This document shows, in pieces, positions 1 through 11,768 of a DNA stretch of 64,000 bases; position 1 is the stretch's first letter; each line of letters begins with the position of its first letter. Source of the DNA: Acidovorax sp. FJL06 (lineage in GTDB: Bacteria > Pseudomonadota > Gammaproteobacteria > Burkholderiales > Burkholderiaceae_C); NCBI RefSeq assembly GCF_003852545.1, contig NZ_QAJR01000012.1, forward strand, positions 50,942 through 114,941, given 5' to 3'. The notes below the pieces were generated by a model. It saw only the letters and a program-made list of their open reading frames with translations. It was not told the origin of the DNA and searched no databases. The translations under genes and the position numbers were made by a program.

Positions 1-80
1 CAACGGGCCTTTCTCTTTGGGCCTTCACCCCCGCGCCACGGGGGGACGCGCGGGGCGGGGGAAGGCTGCGGGGCCGGCCT

Positions 81-1721
81 TTACGGTGCGACCTGCTTGG
101 CGCCCACAAACACCGTGCGTGCGCGTGTGCCGGCCACGGACAGGCCCGCCGTCAGAATGCGCAGGCCGGTCACATTGCCATTGGCATCAAACTGCGCCGA
201 TGCCGAGCCGGACTGCGGTGGGCCGGATGCCAGGCCGCAGGTGATGGGGGCATTGGGGCTCTTGAGGTAGCCAAAGGCCTCGACGCGGTACAGGTTCAGG
301 CCGCTGCCCAGCTCGCCCAGGAGCTTGCCGGCCACTTCGCAGCCGCTGGACGTGAGGCCCGTGATCGCGCCATCGGCAAAGACCTTCAGCGTCGTGGTGT
401 CCCCGCCAAAGCCGGCGCCTGCCATCTTGTAGGTGCCCACGATCAGGGCCGTGGTCGCGGCCTTGCCTGCGGGCAGGGCATACAGGGGGTCGGGCATGAC
501 GTTGAAACGCGTGGGGAAGCCGCCCGGCTGCGTGGGGTAGCTGAAGCTGCCGCTGAACAGGCTGGCGGTGCTGGAGCCGTTGCTGCTTTGCAAGGTGCCG
601 TCGATCAGCACGCCTTCGTTGTAGGTGCCCGTGTTGCCCAGCAAGCGGTTGAAGAACACGCCGTCGCTGGCGGTGACGAAGCGGTTGTTCGTGGCATTGT
701 TGTCATAGCGGATGAGGCGGCCATACAGCGCGTTGTGGTCCAGGCTGCTGTTGGTGTAGAAGAACAGGCCGCCATCCGGCAGCACGCTGCCCCAGACGGT
801 GGTGTCGCCGATCACGCCCGTCGGCAGCGTGAGCGAACCCTGCCAGTTGCCCGCCACGGACAGCGGCGTGGCCGAAGGCGGCACCGTGGTGCGCGGGTCG
901 GCAATGCCGTTGAGGGTGTAGGTGTTGTCGGTGCCCGTGGCATTGCGGGTGAACACCCAGATGCCGTTGGGCACCCCTGCGGCGTCAAACCGCAGCACGG
1001 CGATGCCCGACTGCTGGGTGCCGCTGGCCCCGCACGAGGTCGTGTCGCCGGAGAGGTTCAGCGTCATCGAGTACAGGGGCGAGCCCGCTGCGCGCGGCGT
1101 GGCCGAGCCCGTGGCCATGCAGCCGCCAATGCGGCCCGAAAGCTGGCCCTGGGGCGTGACCGTGAGCACCCAGCCGCCGCCGAACAGGCCCGTGCCGCGG
1201 TAGGTGCCCTCGATCAGGCTGGCGCTGGCGGTGTGGAAATTGAGGCTGCTGTACGCGAGCTTCAGCGGCACCGTCGCGCCCGAGGCGGCGGCGGTTTGCA
1301 CCGGGTCGCTGTAGTTGCCGCTGATGGCGTCGGTGCGGCCGATCTTGCCGCTGTTCGAGGCCGTGCCGCGCAAGGTCAGGCCGGCGGCGAATTTGCCGTC
1401 CTGCACCGAGAAATACGTCACCCCGGTGGCCAGCACCGCCGTGACGTTGACATTCAGGCGCCCGTAGAGCGCATCAAAGCCCGCCGCGCCCGGGGCTTCG
1501 CGGGCGAGGTAGAACTCACCCCCCGTGCCCTGCGGGCCGGGATCGATGTAGCCCACCACCTGGCGCTGCGCTGCGCCGGTGCCCACGGTGCCTTCCCACA
1601 CGCCACCCGGGTATTGCTGCACGCCCGGGGCGGGGCCCACGTCTTCGCCGTCGGAGGAGCCCCCGCCGCAACTGGCGAGCAGCGCCGCACAGGTCAAGGA
1701 AAGCCAGAAATATTTGCGCAT
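81..1721 (-). CDS. putative outer-membrane-type lipoprotein with two repeated halves
   Basis: 546 residues. The start is placed at an ATG that opens a lipoprotein signal peptide: charged MRK, a hydrophobic stretch, then LLASC with Cys18 as the predicted lipidated residue, followed by a GGGSSDGED linker. An upstream in-frame start would bury this signal, so I rejected it. No clear ribosome site is visible. The mature part looks like two related units. Each starts with a (V/N)W(E/Q)G(T/S) stretch, reaches an ALYGRL motif, then a GTY..G..FGG segment, and carries a pair of cysteines that could form a disulphide. The composition (Gly/Thr/Ser rich, few charges) suggests beta structure. I do not recognise a named family. 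The function is unknown; location at the outer membrane or periplasmic face is inferred from the lipobox. Confidence 0.75.
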   Translation of the reverse strand: MRKYFWLSLTCAALLASCGGGSSDGEDVGPAPGVQQYPGGVWEGTVGTGAAQRQVVGYIDPGPQGTGGEFYLAREAPGAAGFDALYGRLNVNVTAVLATGVTYFSVQDGKFAAGLTLRGTASNSGKIGRTDAISGNYSDPVQTAAASGATVPLKLAYSSLNFHTASASLIEGTYRGTGLFGGGWVLTVTPQGQLSGRIGGCMATGSATPRAAGSPLYSMTLNLSGDTTSCGASGTQQSGIAVLRFDAAGVPNGIWVFTRNATGTDNTYTLNGIADPRTTVPPSATPLSVAGNWQGSLTLPTGVIGDTTVWGSVLPDGGLFFYTNSSLDHNALYGRLIRYDNNATNNRFVTASDGVFFNRLLGNTGTYNEGVLIDGTLQSSNGSSTASLFSGSFSYPTQPGGFPTRFNVMPDPLYALPAGKAATTALIVGTYKMAGAGFGGDTTTLKVFADGAITGLTSSGCEVAGKLLGELGSGLNLYRVEAFGYLKSPNAPITCGLASGPPQSGSASAQFDANGNVTGLRILTAGLSVAGTRARTVFVGAKQVAP

Positions 1722-2048
1722 GATGGACAAAAAGGAGGTCGATGGGTGATGGTGGTGGGTCGGGAAGCCGCCGTGGCGCACCCGCGCTGCACGGGGCGCC
1801 GCGCCTGGCACGCGGAAGCCGGAATGCCAGGTGACGGGCGCAGGGCCTGCAGGCCCCGCCACTGCCGTGGGCTCCCGAGCTGTGTCGAATTGTGCCAGCA
1901 GCGGACGCGGCAACGGCAGCTGTGCGGGGGAGCGCGTGGCGGTCAGACCCTGGGGCGGTGCCCAAAAGAAAAGACCAGGGCCGGTGCGGGCTCCTGGTCT
2001 TCGTGGGGGCGCGGGGCGCTCCTCGGCGGGAACGCGGACGGATGCGCC
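1722..2048. other. intergenic region with no gene seen
   Basis: These 327 bases separate the lipoprotein start from the stop of the Bax-inhibitor-type gene, both on the minus strand. The part nearest 2048 holds a terminator hairpin (listed separately). The remainder must carry the lipoprotein promoter, but I could not point to convincing -35 and -10 boxes. Open frames crossing it have no start signal or recognisable product. Confidence 0.5.
1963..2001 (-). terminator. Rho-independent terminator after the Bax-inhibitor-type gene
   Basis: Arms AAGACCAGG (1971-1979) and CCTGGTCTT (1993-2001) form a perfect 9-bp stem. On the minus strand the hairpin is followed by a T-rich run (TTTTCTTTT). It lies about 48 bases past the stop of the upstream gene. 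Confidence 0.8.
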
Positions 2049-2762
2049 TCAATCGTCGTTGGTCGCCAGGCTGATCAGGATGCGCAGCACATACCAGAGC
2101 ATCAGCGCAATCGACGCAAACAGGTGCAGTGCAGCGCCTGCGGGGCGGTCGGCGGGGTAGTCGTGGATGATGCGCGCGGTGTCATACAGCACGCAGGCGC
2201 CCGCGAACAGCACCATGATCCCCGAGAACCAGATGCCGAGCTTGAAGCCAAAGATGGCACCCGCCACGATGGTGCCCAGGGCGACCAGGCCGCCCACCTT
2301 GAGGATGCCGCCCAGGAACGAGAAGTCGGATTGGCTGGTGAAGGCTGTCCACGTGAGCGCGGCCACCAGCAGCAGGGTGATGAAGGCGGCGGCACCGATG
2401 GCGCCGGGCACCAGCAGCTGCGCGATGCCGAACATCGGGGCGAAGATCAGGCCTTCGGCCAGCACATACAGGCCCAGGCCCATGAGCTGGGTCTGCGGAT
2501 TCTCGGCGTTGTCGGCCAGGTGGGAGGCAAGCCAGCCCACCAGCATGAAGGCGCCCATGACCCCCAGCCAGATGAACTTGTTGCCGCTGCCCATGAGCAT
2601 CTTGGCGGCGGTGGTGGAAAAGCCGCTCAGCATCAGCACGGCCGACAGCACGACAAAAGCCAGGATGGCCACGCCCAGGTGCTTGTAGGTCGAGACGATG
2701 AAATCACGGCGCTCCATCGGAGCGCCGGCAGGGGTTTGCGGTGAAAGTGCGTTGGGGTTCAT
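2049..2762 (-). CDS. Bax inhibitor-1/YccA family inner membrane protein
   Basis: 237 residues. After a short polar N-terminus (MNPNALSPQTP...) and the RRDFIVSTYKHLG segment, the rest is almost entirely hydrophobic with about seven membrane helices, as in bacterial BI-1 homologues such as YccA and YbhL. It ends with a polar RILISLATNDD tail. Family members are multi-pass membrane proteins linked to ion leak and, for E. coli YccA, to modulation of FtsH proteolysis; nothing here shows which applies. The start is supported by GGAGG eight bases upstream of the ATG. It lies downstream of another membrane protein gene on the same strand but is separated from it by a terminator, so it is probably its own unit. 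Confidence 0.9.
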   Translation of the reverse strand: MNPNALSPQTPAGAPMERRDFIVSTYKHLGVAILAFVVLSAVLMLSGFSTTAAKMLMGSGNKFIWLGVMGAFMLVGWLASHLADNAENPQTQLMGLGLYVLAEGLIFAPMFGIAQLLVPGAIGAAAFITLLLVAALTWTAFTSQSDFSFLGGILKVGGLVALGTIVAGAIFGFKLGIWFSGIMVLFAGACVLYDTARIIHDYPADRPAGAALHLFASIALMLWYVLRILISLATNDD

Positions 2763-2778
2763 GGTGATGTCCTCCGTT

Positions 2779-2799
2779 GAAAAAGCGTGGTGCCACGCT
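2779..2799 (-). terminator. short terminator between the two membrane-protein genes
   Basis: Inverted repeat AGCGTGG/CCACGCT (2784-2799), followed on the minus strand by TTTTTC. It lies immediately before the ribosome site of the Bax-inhibitor-type gene and after the stop of the gene at 2916, so it would end transcription from the latter. A second GC-rich inverted repeat (2806-2813 with 2830-2837) lies just upstream without a T-run. Confidence 0.6.
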
Positions 2800-2915
2800 G
2801 TTCGCGGGAGGGGTGCACCGGTGGCGCAGCCCCTCCCTCCCTCTTCTTCTTGAACTGTGGGGGGCATGGGGGGCAGGCGGTAGAACGCCCCGCCCCCCAG
2901 CGAGGCCGTGGCGGA

Positions 2916-3488
2916 TTACGCCGCGGCCACCTGCAGGTTCTCGTCCGCCTGGCGCAGCCTGCGGTTGGCCCAGACCCCTGCGGCACCGACCAGCGTCAGC
3001 AGGATGGCGAAGATCCACATGCCGGCGCCGCTGAAGGACGCAGCGTTCGACTGGGCTTCCTTCAGCATGCGCTGCTTGGTGCTTTCGTAGGCGATGACGG
3101 GTTGACCGTTGGTAACAATTTCGTACGCGATGTCGCTGTCGCTGGCGTCGAACAGGGCCGTGATCTTTTCATCGATGAGGTTGCCGACCAGGGTGGACGG
3201 CGTGCCGTGGTCGATGCGCAGCTTGCGCTCGGCACCGCCGGCCTGGGGGGTGACCGTGATCTCGTAGTACTGCTTGGTGGTGCGGCGCTTGCGCTTGACC
3301 GTGACCTCGGAGGCGGCGGTCACGGTGCCGGCCAATGTTTCCAACTGCTCGCGGGGCTTGTAGGCGTGGTCGCCCTCGGCCTTCCATTGGCTCCAGACCG
3401 ACATCCCGATCAGCCCCGGGCCGGCGATCAGCAGCAGCCACGCATACCCCGTAATGAAAATCAGTATCTTTCGGACAAACCCTGGCAT
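2916..3488 (-). CDS. two-helix membrane protein, function unknown
   Basis: 190 residues. One hydrophobic helix lies near the N-terminus (about residues 8-30) and a second near the C-terminus (about 155-175). Between them is a soluble, beta-rich region with a basic KRKRRT patch. The layout resembles DUF3592-type proteins, but the match is by topology only. The start is chosen for a strong purine-rich ribosome site (GGGAGGGAG) about five bases before the ATG; the longer frame upstream lacks coding character. The gene sits between ssb and a Bax-inhibitor-type gene, each separated by a terminator, so context gives no job. Confidence 0.75.
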   Translation of the reverse strand: MPGFVRKILIFITGYAWLLLIAGPGLIGMSVWSQWKAEGDHAYKPREQLETLAGTVTAASEVTVKRKRRTTKQYYEITVTPQAGGAERKLRIDHGTPSTLVGNLIDEKITALFDASDSDIAYEIVTNGQPVIAYESTKQRMLKEAQSNAASFSGAGMWIFAILLTLVGAAGVWANRRLRQADENLQVAAA

Positions 3489-3811
3489 AAAACTCCCTCC
3501 CTCTGTTGTTGCTGTGTTTTTGCCGCTGGCCCGGTGCTGCTGCCCAGGCTCTGTGGCGGTCGGCGTTTCTGTTTCCTTCTGTGCGAAATGAAACGCAATC
3601 CCGGATGATCTGCGACAGCGGCGTATCGATCGTTTCAAAATGTTGCGCGTAGCATGGATGCCGCATCCGTGGCGCACAAGACCTTGCCCGTCCAATGGAA
3701 ATCGGGTAATAGCCGGTTCAAGATTTTGTCGGGGCTGGGCAGGACGCCCAGAAAAAAAGGCCTGCCCCCCGGAGGGAGCAGGCCTTCGCCCAACCAAAAA
3801 GCAGGGGGCTT
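3489..3811. other. intergenic region holding the ssb terminator
   Basis: This is the gap between the start of the two-helix membrane protein gene and the stop of ssb. Apart from the terminator at 3751-3785 I see only scattered short inverted repeats (for example GAAACG near 3589 with CGTTTC near 3631) and no convincing gene. Confidence 0.5.
3751..3785 (-). terminator. Rho-independent terminator of ssb
   Basis: Stem GGCCTGC (3759-3765) pairs with GCAGGCC (3778-3784). On the minus strand the hairpin is followed directly by seven T residues. It lies about 30 bases beyond the ssb stop codon. Confidence 0.85.
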
Positions 3812-4375
3812 TTAGAAGGGGATGTCGTCGTCCATGTCGTCAAAACCCGAGGCGGCGCGGGGCGCCTGGGCCGCGGGGGCCGGCGCGGGGCGTGGTGCGG
3901 GTGCGGGAGGGCGTGCCTGGGGCGCGGCGCGGCGGGGGGCCTGGTCGTAGCCGCCGCCGTTGTCACCGCCGCCGTAGCCACCGTCGTCATAGCCGCCGCC
4001 TTGCTGGCCACCGCCACCCTGGCCGCCACCGCCCATGCCCTGGCGGCTGCCCAGCATCTGCATCTGGTCGGCCCGGATCTCGGTGCTGTACTTTTCCACG
4101 CCGTTCTGGTCGGTCCACTTGCGCGTGCGCAGGCTGCCTTCCACGTAGACCTGCGAGCCCTTGCGCAGGTACTGGCCGGCGATTTCGGCCAGGCGGCCGT
4201 TGAAGACCACGCGGTGCCACTCGGTGGCTTCCTTCATTTCGCCAGACTGCTTGTCTTTCCACTTGTCGGTGGTGGCAATCGTCACGTTGGCCACCTGGTC
4301 GCCACTGGGGAAAGTGCGCATTTCAGGGTCGCGGCCCAGATTGCCGACGATGATGACTTTGTTTACGGATGCCAT
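3812..4375 (-). CDS. ssb: single-stranded DNA-binding protein
   Basis: 187 residues. The N-terminal OB fold (about residues 1-110) opens with [20 protein letters not shown] and contains the [14 protein letters not shown] and [15 protein letters not shown] blocks typical of bacterial SSB. A Gly/Gln/Tyr-rich, then Pro/Ala-rich disordered linker follows. The protein ends in the acidic tip DDDIPF, which in this family recruits replication and repair proteins. It binds ssDNA as a tetramer in replication, recombination and repair. Downstream is a clear terminator. In many proteobacteria ssb lies beside an MFS gene and uvrA, and the same neighbourhood is partly kept here. I saw no LexA-type CTGT-N8-ACAG box in front of it. 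Confidence 0.97.
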   Translation of the reverse strand: MASVNKVIIVGNLGRDPEMRTFPSGDQVANVTIATTDKWKDKQSGEMKEATEWHRVVFNGRLAEIAGQYLRKGSQVYVEGSLRTRKWTDQNGVEKYSTEIRADQMQMLGSRQGMGGGGQGGGGQQGGGYDDGGYGGGDNGGGYDQAPRRAAPQARPPAPAPRPAPAPAAQAPRAASGFDDMDDDIPF

Positions 4376-4499
4376 GGTGCTGTCTTTGCCTTCAAAGGGA
4401 AAAAGCGCCGGATTTAAGGAAGTTTCCGGGCGCCAAACGCGCCATTGTGCCGCAACCGGGAGGCAATGGAAGCCCCGGCGGCATGGCGCGGCCCCCGGT

Positions 4500-5741
4500 T
4501 CAGTGCCCGCCGCGCCCCACGGGCCGCAGGGGCCAGGTCAGCACCAGCCACAGGGCCGTGAGGGCGGTGGTGGCCGCAAACAGCCCGGGGGCGCCGGCCC
4601 ATTTCACCAGCACGCCGCCCAGCGCACCGCCCGCAAACAGGCCCAGCGACTGCAGGGTGTTGTAGGTGCCCAGCGCCGCGCCGCGCAGCTGCGGCGGCGC
4701 CATGCGCGACACCAGGCTGGGCTGGCTGGCTTCGAGCGCATTGAACCCGCAGAAAAACACGAACAGCAGCGGCCCCAACACCCACAGCGTGGCGGGCTGG
4801 CCGCTGGCCGCCAGCAGGCCCAGCCCCGCCTGCACCGCCAGCACCAGTGCAATCGCCCCCAGCAGGGCGGCGCGCAGGCGGCCAGCGCGTTCCAGCGCAA
4901 ACAGGCCGCCCATGGCCGCAAACGACAGCACCACGGCAGGCAGGTACACCTGCCAGTGCTGGTCCTTGGCCAGGCCCGCCTGCACCAGCAGGGCCGGCAC
5001 GGCCACCCACATGGACAGCTGCACGGTGTGCAGCACAAACACGCCCAGGTTCAGGCGCAGCAGGTCGGGCTGTGTCCACACCTCGGCCAGCCGGCCCCGG
5101 GGGGCGTTTTGGTGCTGCGCAGGTTCAGGGGGCACCCACCACGCCACCACCGCCACACCGGCCAGCGCCAGCGCGCAGGTCAGCCCAAACAGCCCCGCCA
5201 GCCCGATGCGGGCCGTGAGCACCGGCGCCAGCACCAGGGCCACGGCAAACATCAAGCCAATACTGCCGCCCACCAGCGCCATGGCCTTGGTTCGCACGGC
5301 GTCGCGGGTCTGGTCGGCCAGCAGGGCCGTCACGGCGGCCGACACGGCCCCCGCGCCCTGCAGCGCGCGGCCCGCCAGCAGCCCGGTGAGCGAATCGGCC
5401 AGGGCGGCCAGCAGGCTGCCTGCCGCAAACACCAGCAGGCCCAGCACGATCACGCGCTTGCGCCCGAAGCGGTCGGACGCCATGCCCAGCGGCAACTGCA
5501 GCACCGCCTGTGTGAGGCCATAGATGCCCATGGCCAGGCCCACCAGCGCCGGGTCGTCGCCCCCGGGGTACTTGCGGGCTTCGAGCGCAAACACGGGCAG
5601 CACCAGGAACAGGCCCAGCATGCGCAGCGCAAAGATGAGGGCCAGGCTGACGCTGGAGCGGCGCTCCAGCGCGGTCATGGAGGTGGCGGGGGCGGGGGGC
5701 CGCGTTGCAGCTGCGGCTGACAGGGAGGAAGAATCCGGCAC
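4500..5741 (-). CDS. major facilitator superfamily transporter
   Basis: 413 residues and about 12 membrane helices. The loop between helices 2 and 3 carries the MFS signature in the form [14 protein letters not shown], and a second family motif is visible in the [23 protein letters not shown] region. It is probably a proton-driven drug/metabolite exporter of the DHA1-like type; the substrate is unknown. The frame starts with GTG at 5741, and an ATG at 5678 (MTALERRSS...) is an alternative; neither has a good ribosome site. It is upstream of and co-oriented with ssb, with a 124-base gap. In related genomes, from memory, this gene commonly sits between ssb and uvrA; here a hypothetical gene and an AraC regulator intervene. 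Confidence 0.9.
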   Translation of the reverse strand: MPDSSSLSAAAATRPPAPATSMTALERRSSVSLALIFALRMLGLFLVLPVFALEARKYPGGDDPALVGLAMGIYGLTQAVLQLPLGMASDRFGRKRVIVLGLLVFAAGSLLAALADSLTGLLAGRALQGAGAVSAAVTALLADQTRDAVRTKAMALVGGSIGLMFAVALVLAPVLTARIGLAGLFGLTCALALAGVAVVAWWVPPEPAQHQNAPRGRLAEVWTQPDLLRLNLGVFVLHTVQLSMWVAVPALLVQAGLAKDQHWQVYLPAVVLSFAAMGGLFALERAGRLRAALLGAIALVLAVQAGLGLLAASGQPATLWVLGPLLFVFFCGFNALEASQPSLVSRMAPPQLRGAALGTYNTLQSLGLFAGGALGGVLVKWAGAPGLFAATTALTALWLVLTWPLRPVGRGGH

Positions 5742-5834
5742 GGTGGTGCGCTAAGGCCCGATAAAGCAAAAGCGGGATTTTCGCCCATTGGCTCCCGGGT
5801 CCGCCGATCGGAGCCGACCTGGCGGCCCGGGCTT

Positions 5835-6206
5835 TCAGTTGGAGTCCTGTTTGGAGCGCCAGTCCAGCCACAGCATCCGGGCTGCGAGAGCGGCCAGAAG
5901 GCCCAGCGCCCAGGGGTTGTCGATGGGGGTGGGAATGTGGGAGCCATCGTGGGAGGTGGCGCCATGGGGGGTGTGGGGCCCCGGCGCCGGGGCGGGATGG
6001 GGCCTCCGGGCCGCCGGTACGCCCGGGGTGTACAGCAGGGCCACGGCAGTGGCTCCGGGGGGCGGCGCTGGCGGCGGGGCCTCGGCCCGGGCCCCCGCCG
6101 ACAAGGCCGCGCCCAGGGCCGCCACGGCAGCCCAGGCCCGGAGGTGGGTGGGCGCGGCGGCCCACGGGGCGCGCGGGCGGGGCAGAGGAGGGGTGGCGTT
6201 GGGCAT
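5835..6206 (-). CDS. small Pro/Ala-rich protein with a C-terminal sorting-signal-like segment
   Basis: 123 residues, hypothetical. A basic N-terminus is followed by a hydrophobic, Ala-rich stretch ending ALSAGARAEA, which could be a signal peptide. The middle is Pro/His rich. The C-terminus reads IPTPIDNPWALGLLAALAAR, then a short basic, polar tail. That arrangement (I-P-T, a Trp-Ala-Leu hydrophobic helix, basic end) resembles IPTL/PEP-CTERM type protein-sorting signals, although the motif is degenerate. The composition is so GC-rich that the frame could be spurious; no clear ribosome site is seen. It is co-oriented with the MFS gene 93 bases downstream. Confidence 0.45.
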   Translation of the reverse strand: MPNATPPLPRPRAPWAAAPTHLRAWAAVAALGAALSAGARAEAPPPAPPPGATAVALLYTPGVPAARRPHPAPAPGPHTPHGATSHDGSHIPTPIDNPWALGLLAALAARMLWLDWRSKQDSN

Positions 6207-6370
6207 GGCGGCAGGTCGGATGCCCCGCCGCCGCCGGGGCTCGAACGGCGGTGGCGCGGGGACACCGCCAATGCTAGGGATGGCCCCTGGCCGTGGCTTG
6301 CCCCAGCGTTTGCGTTTTGTTGACCTGGTGTCCCACGTCCACGCCCCGCCCTCGCAACGGCGCGATGGGG

Positions 6371-7438
6371 TCAGCCAGTGTGGGCGCCTGCCCCTTGCAG
6401 ACCCCGCACCCAGGCAGCGTACTCGGCGGAGCTGCCCTGCGCCGTGGGCAGGTGCGCCCCCTCTGCACCCCTGCCGCTGGGCGCCCGCACGTCCGACGGC
6501 GCGATGCCAAACGCCGCGCGGAAGGCCCGGCTGAAATGCGCATTGCTGGCAAACCCTGCCCGGGTGGCCACCTCGGCCACGCGCAGGCGGTGGTTGGCCG
6601 GGTTGGCCAGCGCATGGTAGGCCGCCAGCAGCCGACGCTGCTGCACATGGTGGGCCACCCCGCCCAGGGGTTCAAACAGGCGGTACAGCGCACTGCGCGA
6701 GAGGCCAAAGGTGCGGCACAGGGCGTCGGCGCTCAGGTCGGCGCCCAGGTGGCGGTGGATGTGCTGCTGGATGCGCTGCAGCGTTACCCCCTCGATCGCG
6801 CTCTGGGCGCCGTGCAGCGTACGGGCGCTGGGCCGCACGCAGGCCGCCAGCATCTGCACGCTGGCCCGCGCCACGGCGGGCGCATCGTCCAGCGCAATGC
6901 CCGGCAGGCGGCGCTGCAGCGACAGCAGGTGGTCGCTCAGCAAGCCGCCCAGGGCCGAGCCGCCGCGCAGCACCGTGCCGTGCAGGTCGGAGTCGCGCAC
7001 CCCCAGGGCCTCGTGGAGCAGTTCGCGCGGCACGATCAGGGTCATCACATGCGAGGGGCGCGCAAAAGTGCGCAGGGTGCGGCCCAGATCCAGGATGGCG
7101 ATATCGCCCGGGCGCACCTCGATGTCCGTGCCCCCGTCGCGCTGGCCCACGAAGCCGCCCGTGCGGTACCACTGCACCAGGTAGTGGTCGAGCCCGTCGC
7201 GCACCACCCGGGGCTGTGCGCGCAGGAATTGCTGCCCCGCAAAGTGCAAGTCGCCCACCAGCAAATGCCCCAGGTGGGTGGCCTGCACGGTGGCCTGGAA
7301 CGCGGCGATGCCCTCCGGCGCCAGCGGTGCCACGTCAAAAACCACCGAAATGCTGTTGCGCCACGCCTCGAAGCGCGCTTCGCCGGCCTGCTGGTCGGTG
7401 GTGAACAGGGTGGAGGGCAGGGGCTGCGGGGTGGTCAT
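6371..7438 (-). CDS. AraC family transcriptional regulator
   Basis: 355 residues. The N-terminal half looks like the AraC ligand-binding domain type with an [14 protein letters not shown] opening and the [15 protein letters not shown] sheet region. The C-terminal 100 residues contain the two helix-turn-helix motifs: one around [20 protein letters not shown], the second around [20 protein letters not shown] followed by [11 protein letters not shown]. It presumably activates genes in response to a small molecule. No target is evident: neighbours are uvrA (divergent, on the plus strand) and a hypothetical small gene. Its start codon lies about 80 bases from the uvrA start, so the two share a promoter region. 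Confidence 0.9.
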   Translation of the reverse strand: MTTPQPLPSTLFTTDQQAGEARFEAWRNSISVVFDVAPLAPEGIAAFQATVQATHLGHLLVGDLHFAGQQFLRAQPRVVRDGLDHYLVQWYRTGGFVGQRDGGTDIEVRPGDIAILDLGRTLRTFARPSHVMTLIVPRELLHEALGVRDSDLHGTVLRGGSALGGLLSDHLLSLQRRLPGIALDDAPAVARASVQMLAACVRPSARTLHGAQSAIEGVTLQRIQQHIHRHLGADLSADALCRTFGLSRSALYRLFEPLGGVAHHVQQRRLLAAYHALANPANHRLRVAEVATRAGFASNAHFSRAFRAAFGIAPSDVRAPSGRGAEGAHLPTAQGSSAEYAAWVRGLQGAGAHTG

Positions 7439-7517
7439 GGCGCGCCCATTATGTGGGGGCTGCGCGCCATGGGCGGGTGACCTATCATGGTGGGTTGTCC
7501 CGCACCGAGCCCGCCCT

Positions 7518-10586
<3,069 letters not shown>

Positions 10587-10597
10587 CTGAATCGAAA

Positions 10598-10652
10598 AGG
10601 CTGGTAGCGCTTTCCCATCAAGCGCTATCAGCTATTGTTTTGGTAGCAAAAA
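10598..10652. repeat. palindromic intergenic repeat, copy a
   Basis: Inverted arms TAGCGCTT (10605-10612) and AAGCGCTA (10620-10627), followed by CAGCTATTG and TGGTAGC. It is a full copy of the family described in the findings. It lies between the convergent ends of uvrA and the hydrolase gene, where it could also act as a transcription stop. Confidence 0.85.
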
Positions 10653-10661
10653 GAAAACCCC

Positions 10662-11633
10662 TCACCGCAGGCGCCGCGCCACCTCCGGGTCCAGCGACCC
10701 CATGAAGGCCTCCACCGCGCGCGTGTAGTCGCTGTCCAGCCCCAGCTGGGCGTTGATCTCGCCGTGGTCCAGGGCCTGGGGCAGCACCTCGGCGCGGCCG
10801 TTCTGGGCCTGGATGTGGCGGGCCATGGCTTCGGCCTGCAGGCAGGGGTGGTCGGCCCGCTCGGTGGAGCACACCATCTGCACCGGAGGCGCACCCACCG
10901 TCCACTGGTGGTAGGGCGACAGGGCCACCCAGTAGGCGGGGTTGGCGCCGAACGCATCGTCGTACAGCGGCATGTGGGGCGCGCGCATGAGGGTGGGCAC
11001 ATTCATCACCGCGCTGTCGAGCGAGACCGTGCCCAGCCAGGGCCAGGCGCCCTCGCGCAGGGCCTGCGGGGCGCGGGCATTGAGCAGGGCCACCAGGTGG
11101 GCACCAGCGGAGTGGCCCATGAGGATGAAGCGGCTCGGATCGCCCCCCCAGGTGCCTGCACGCTGCTGCGCGGCCACCAGGGCGGCCTGCACATCGTGCT
11201 CCTGCTGCGCCACGGGGGTGTCGGGCAGCATGCGGTAGTTCACCGAGACGAGGACAAAGCCCTTGGGCACCCAGCGCGCGACCTTCTCCTGCACCACGCG
11301 GCCCATGGCCTTGTCACCGATGCGCCAGGCGCCGCCGTGCACCATGAAGATGACCGGCGCCCGCACCGTGCTGGCCAGCAGGCTGTTGGCACCGGTGGCG
11401 GGGTTGGTGGGCACATACACGTCCATGCGCTGGCGCGGGTCGCTGCCGTAGGGCAGGTCGGCGATGCGCTCCACGCCCGTGGGCAGCGTGGCCGGTGCGG
11501 CGGCGGCCTGCTTTTGCGCGATGAGGGCGCGCAGGCGGCCACCGTTCTGTGCGGTGGTCTGGGCTTGCACACTGGCGGTGGCCAGCGTGAGGGCCGCCAG
11601 GGCGGTCACGGTCAGAAGATGGCGCAGGGACAT
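10662..11633 (-). CDS. secreted alpha/beta hydrolase (esterase/lipase type)
   Basis: 323 residues. A Sec signal peptide (MSLRHLLTVTALAAL... ending SVQA/Q, about 24 residues) predicts export. The HGGAW oxyanion motif (about residue 97) and the nucleophile elbow GHSAG (about 172-176) mark the hormone-sensitive-lipase-like group. A conserved DHGEIN near the C-terminus would supply the catalytic His, and the Asp is probably in the ADHPC region. It likely hydrolyses esters in the periplasm or outside the cell; the substrate is unknown. The start is set at the signal peptide Met, with a weak AGGAA upstream. The gene converges with uvrA and follows an inverted-repeat element. Confidence 0.9.
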   Translation of the reverse strand: MSLRHLLTVTALAALTLATASVQAQTTAQNGGRLRALIAQKQAAAAPATLPTGVERIADLPYGSDPRQRMDVYVPTNPATGANSLLASTVRAPVIFMVHGGAWRIGDKAMGRVVQEKVARWVPKGFVLVSVNYRMLPDTPVAQQEHDVQAALVAAQQRAGTWGGDPSRFILMGHSAGAHLVALLNARAPQALREGAWPWLGTVSLDSAVMNVPTLMRAPHMPLYDDAFGANPAYWVALSPYHQWTVGAPPVQMVCSTERADHPCLQAEAMARHIQAQNGRAEVLPQALDHGEINAQLGLDSDYTRAVEAFMGSLDPEVARRLR

Positions 11634-11690
11634 GAGAAGGTTCCTAGAGTGAATACGGTTCTGTTGGGCAGGCATCTGGGAGGCTTGGAA

Positions 11691-11756
11691 TATCCGTTCG
11701 GGCTGAGCCTGCCCGGGCCTTGCGCAGCGCTTCGACAGGCTCAGCGTGAACGGTTG
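11691..11756. repeat. inverted repeat of the CGTTCGGGCTGAG type, copy 1
   Basis: CCGTTCGGGCTGAGCCTG near 11694 pairs, with one mismatch, with CAGGCTCAGCGTGAACGG near 11737; the spacer is about 26 bases. A second element with the same arms lies at 14730-14811. It sits between the NADG-repeat gene stop and the hydrolase start. Confidence 0.8.
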
Positions 11757-11768
11757 AAGTGGGCGACT

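Noticed and set aside
1-80. GC-rich inverted repeat (CCCCGCGC at 29-36 with GCGCGGGG at 48-55) after the first lipoprotein gene
   Set aside because: Could be a terminator, but there is no T-run and the region is too GC-biased to judge; the next gene is outside the window.
588-2744. A long plus-strand open frame opposite the lipoprotein and Bax-inhibitor-type genes
   Set aside because: It is the antisense shadow of GC-rich coding sequence, with Ala/Arg/Gly/His-rich composition, no domain and no ribosome site.
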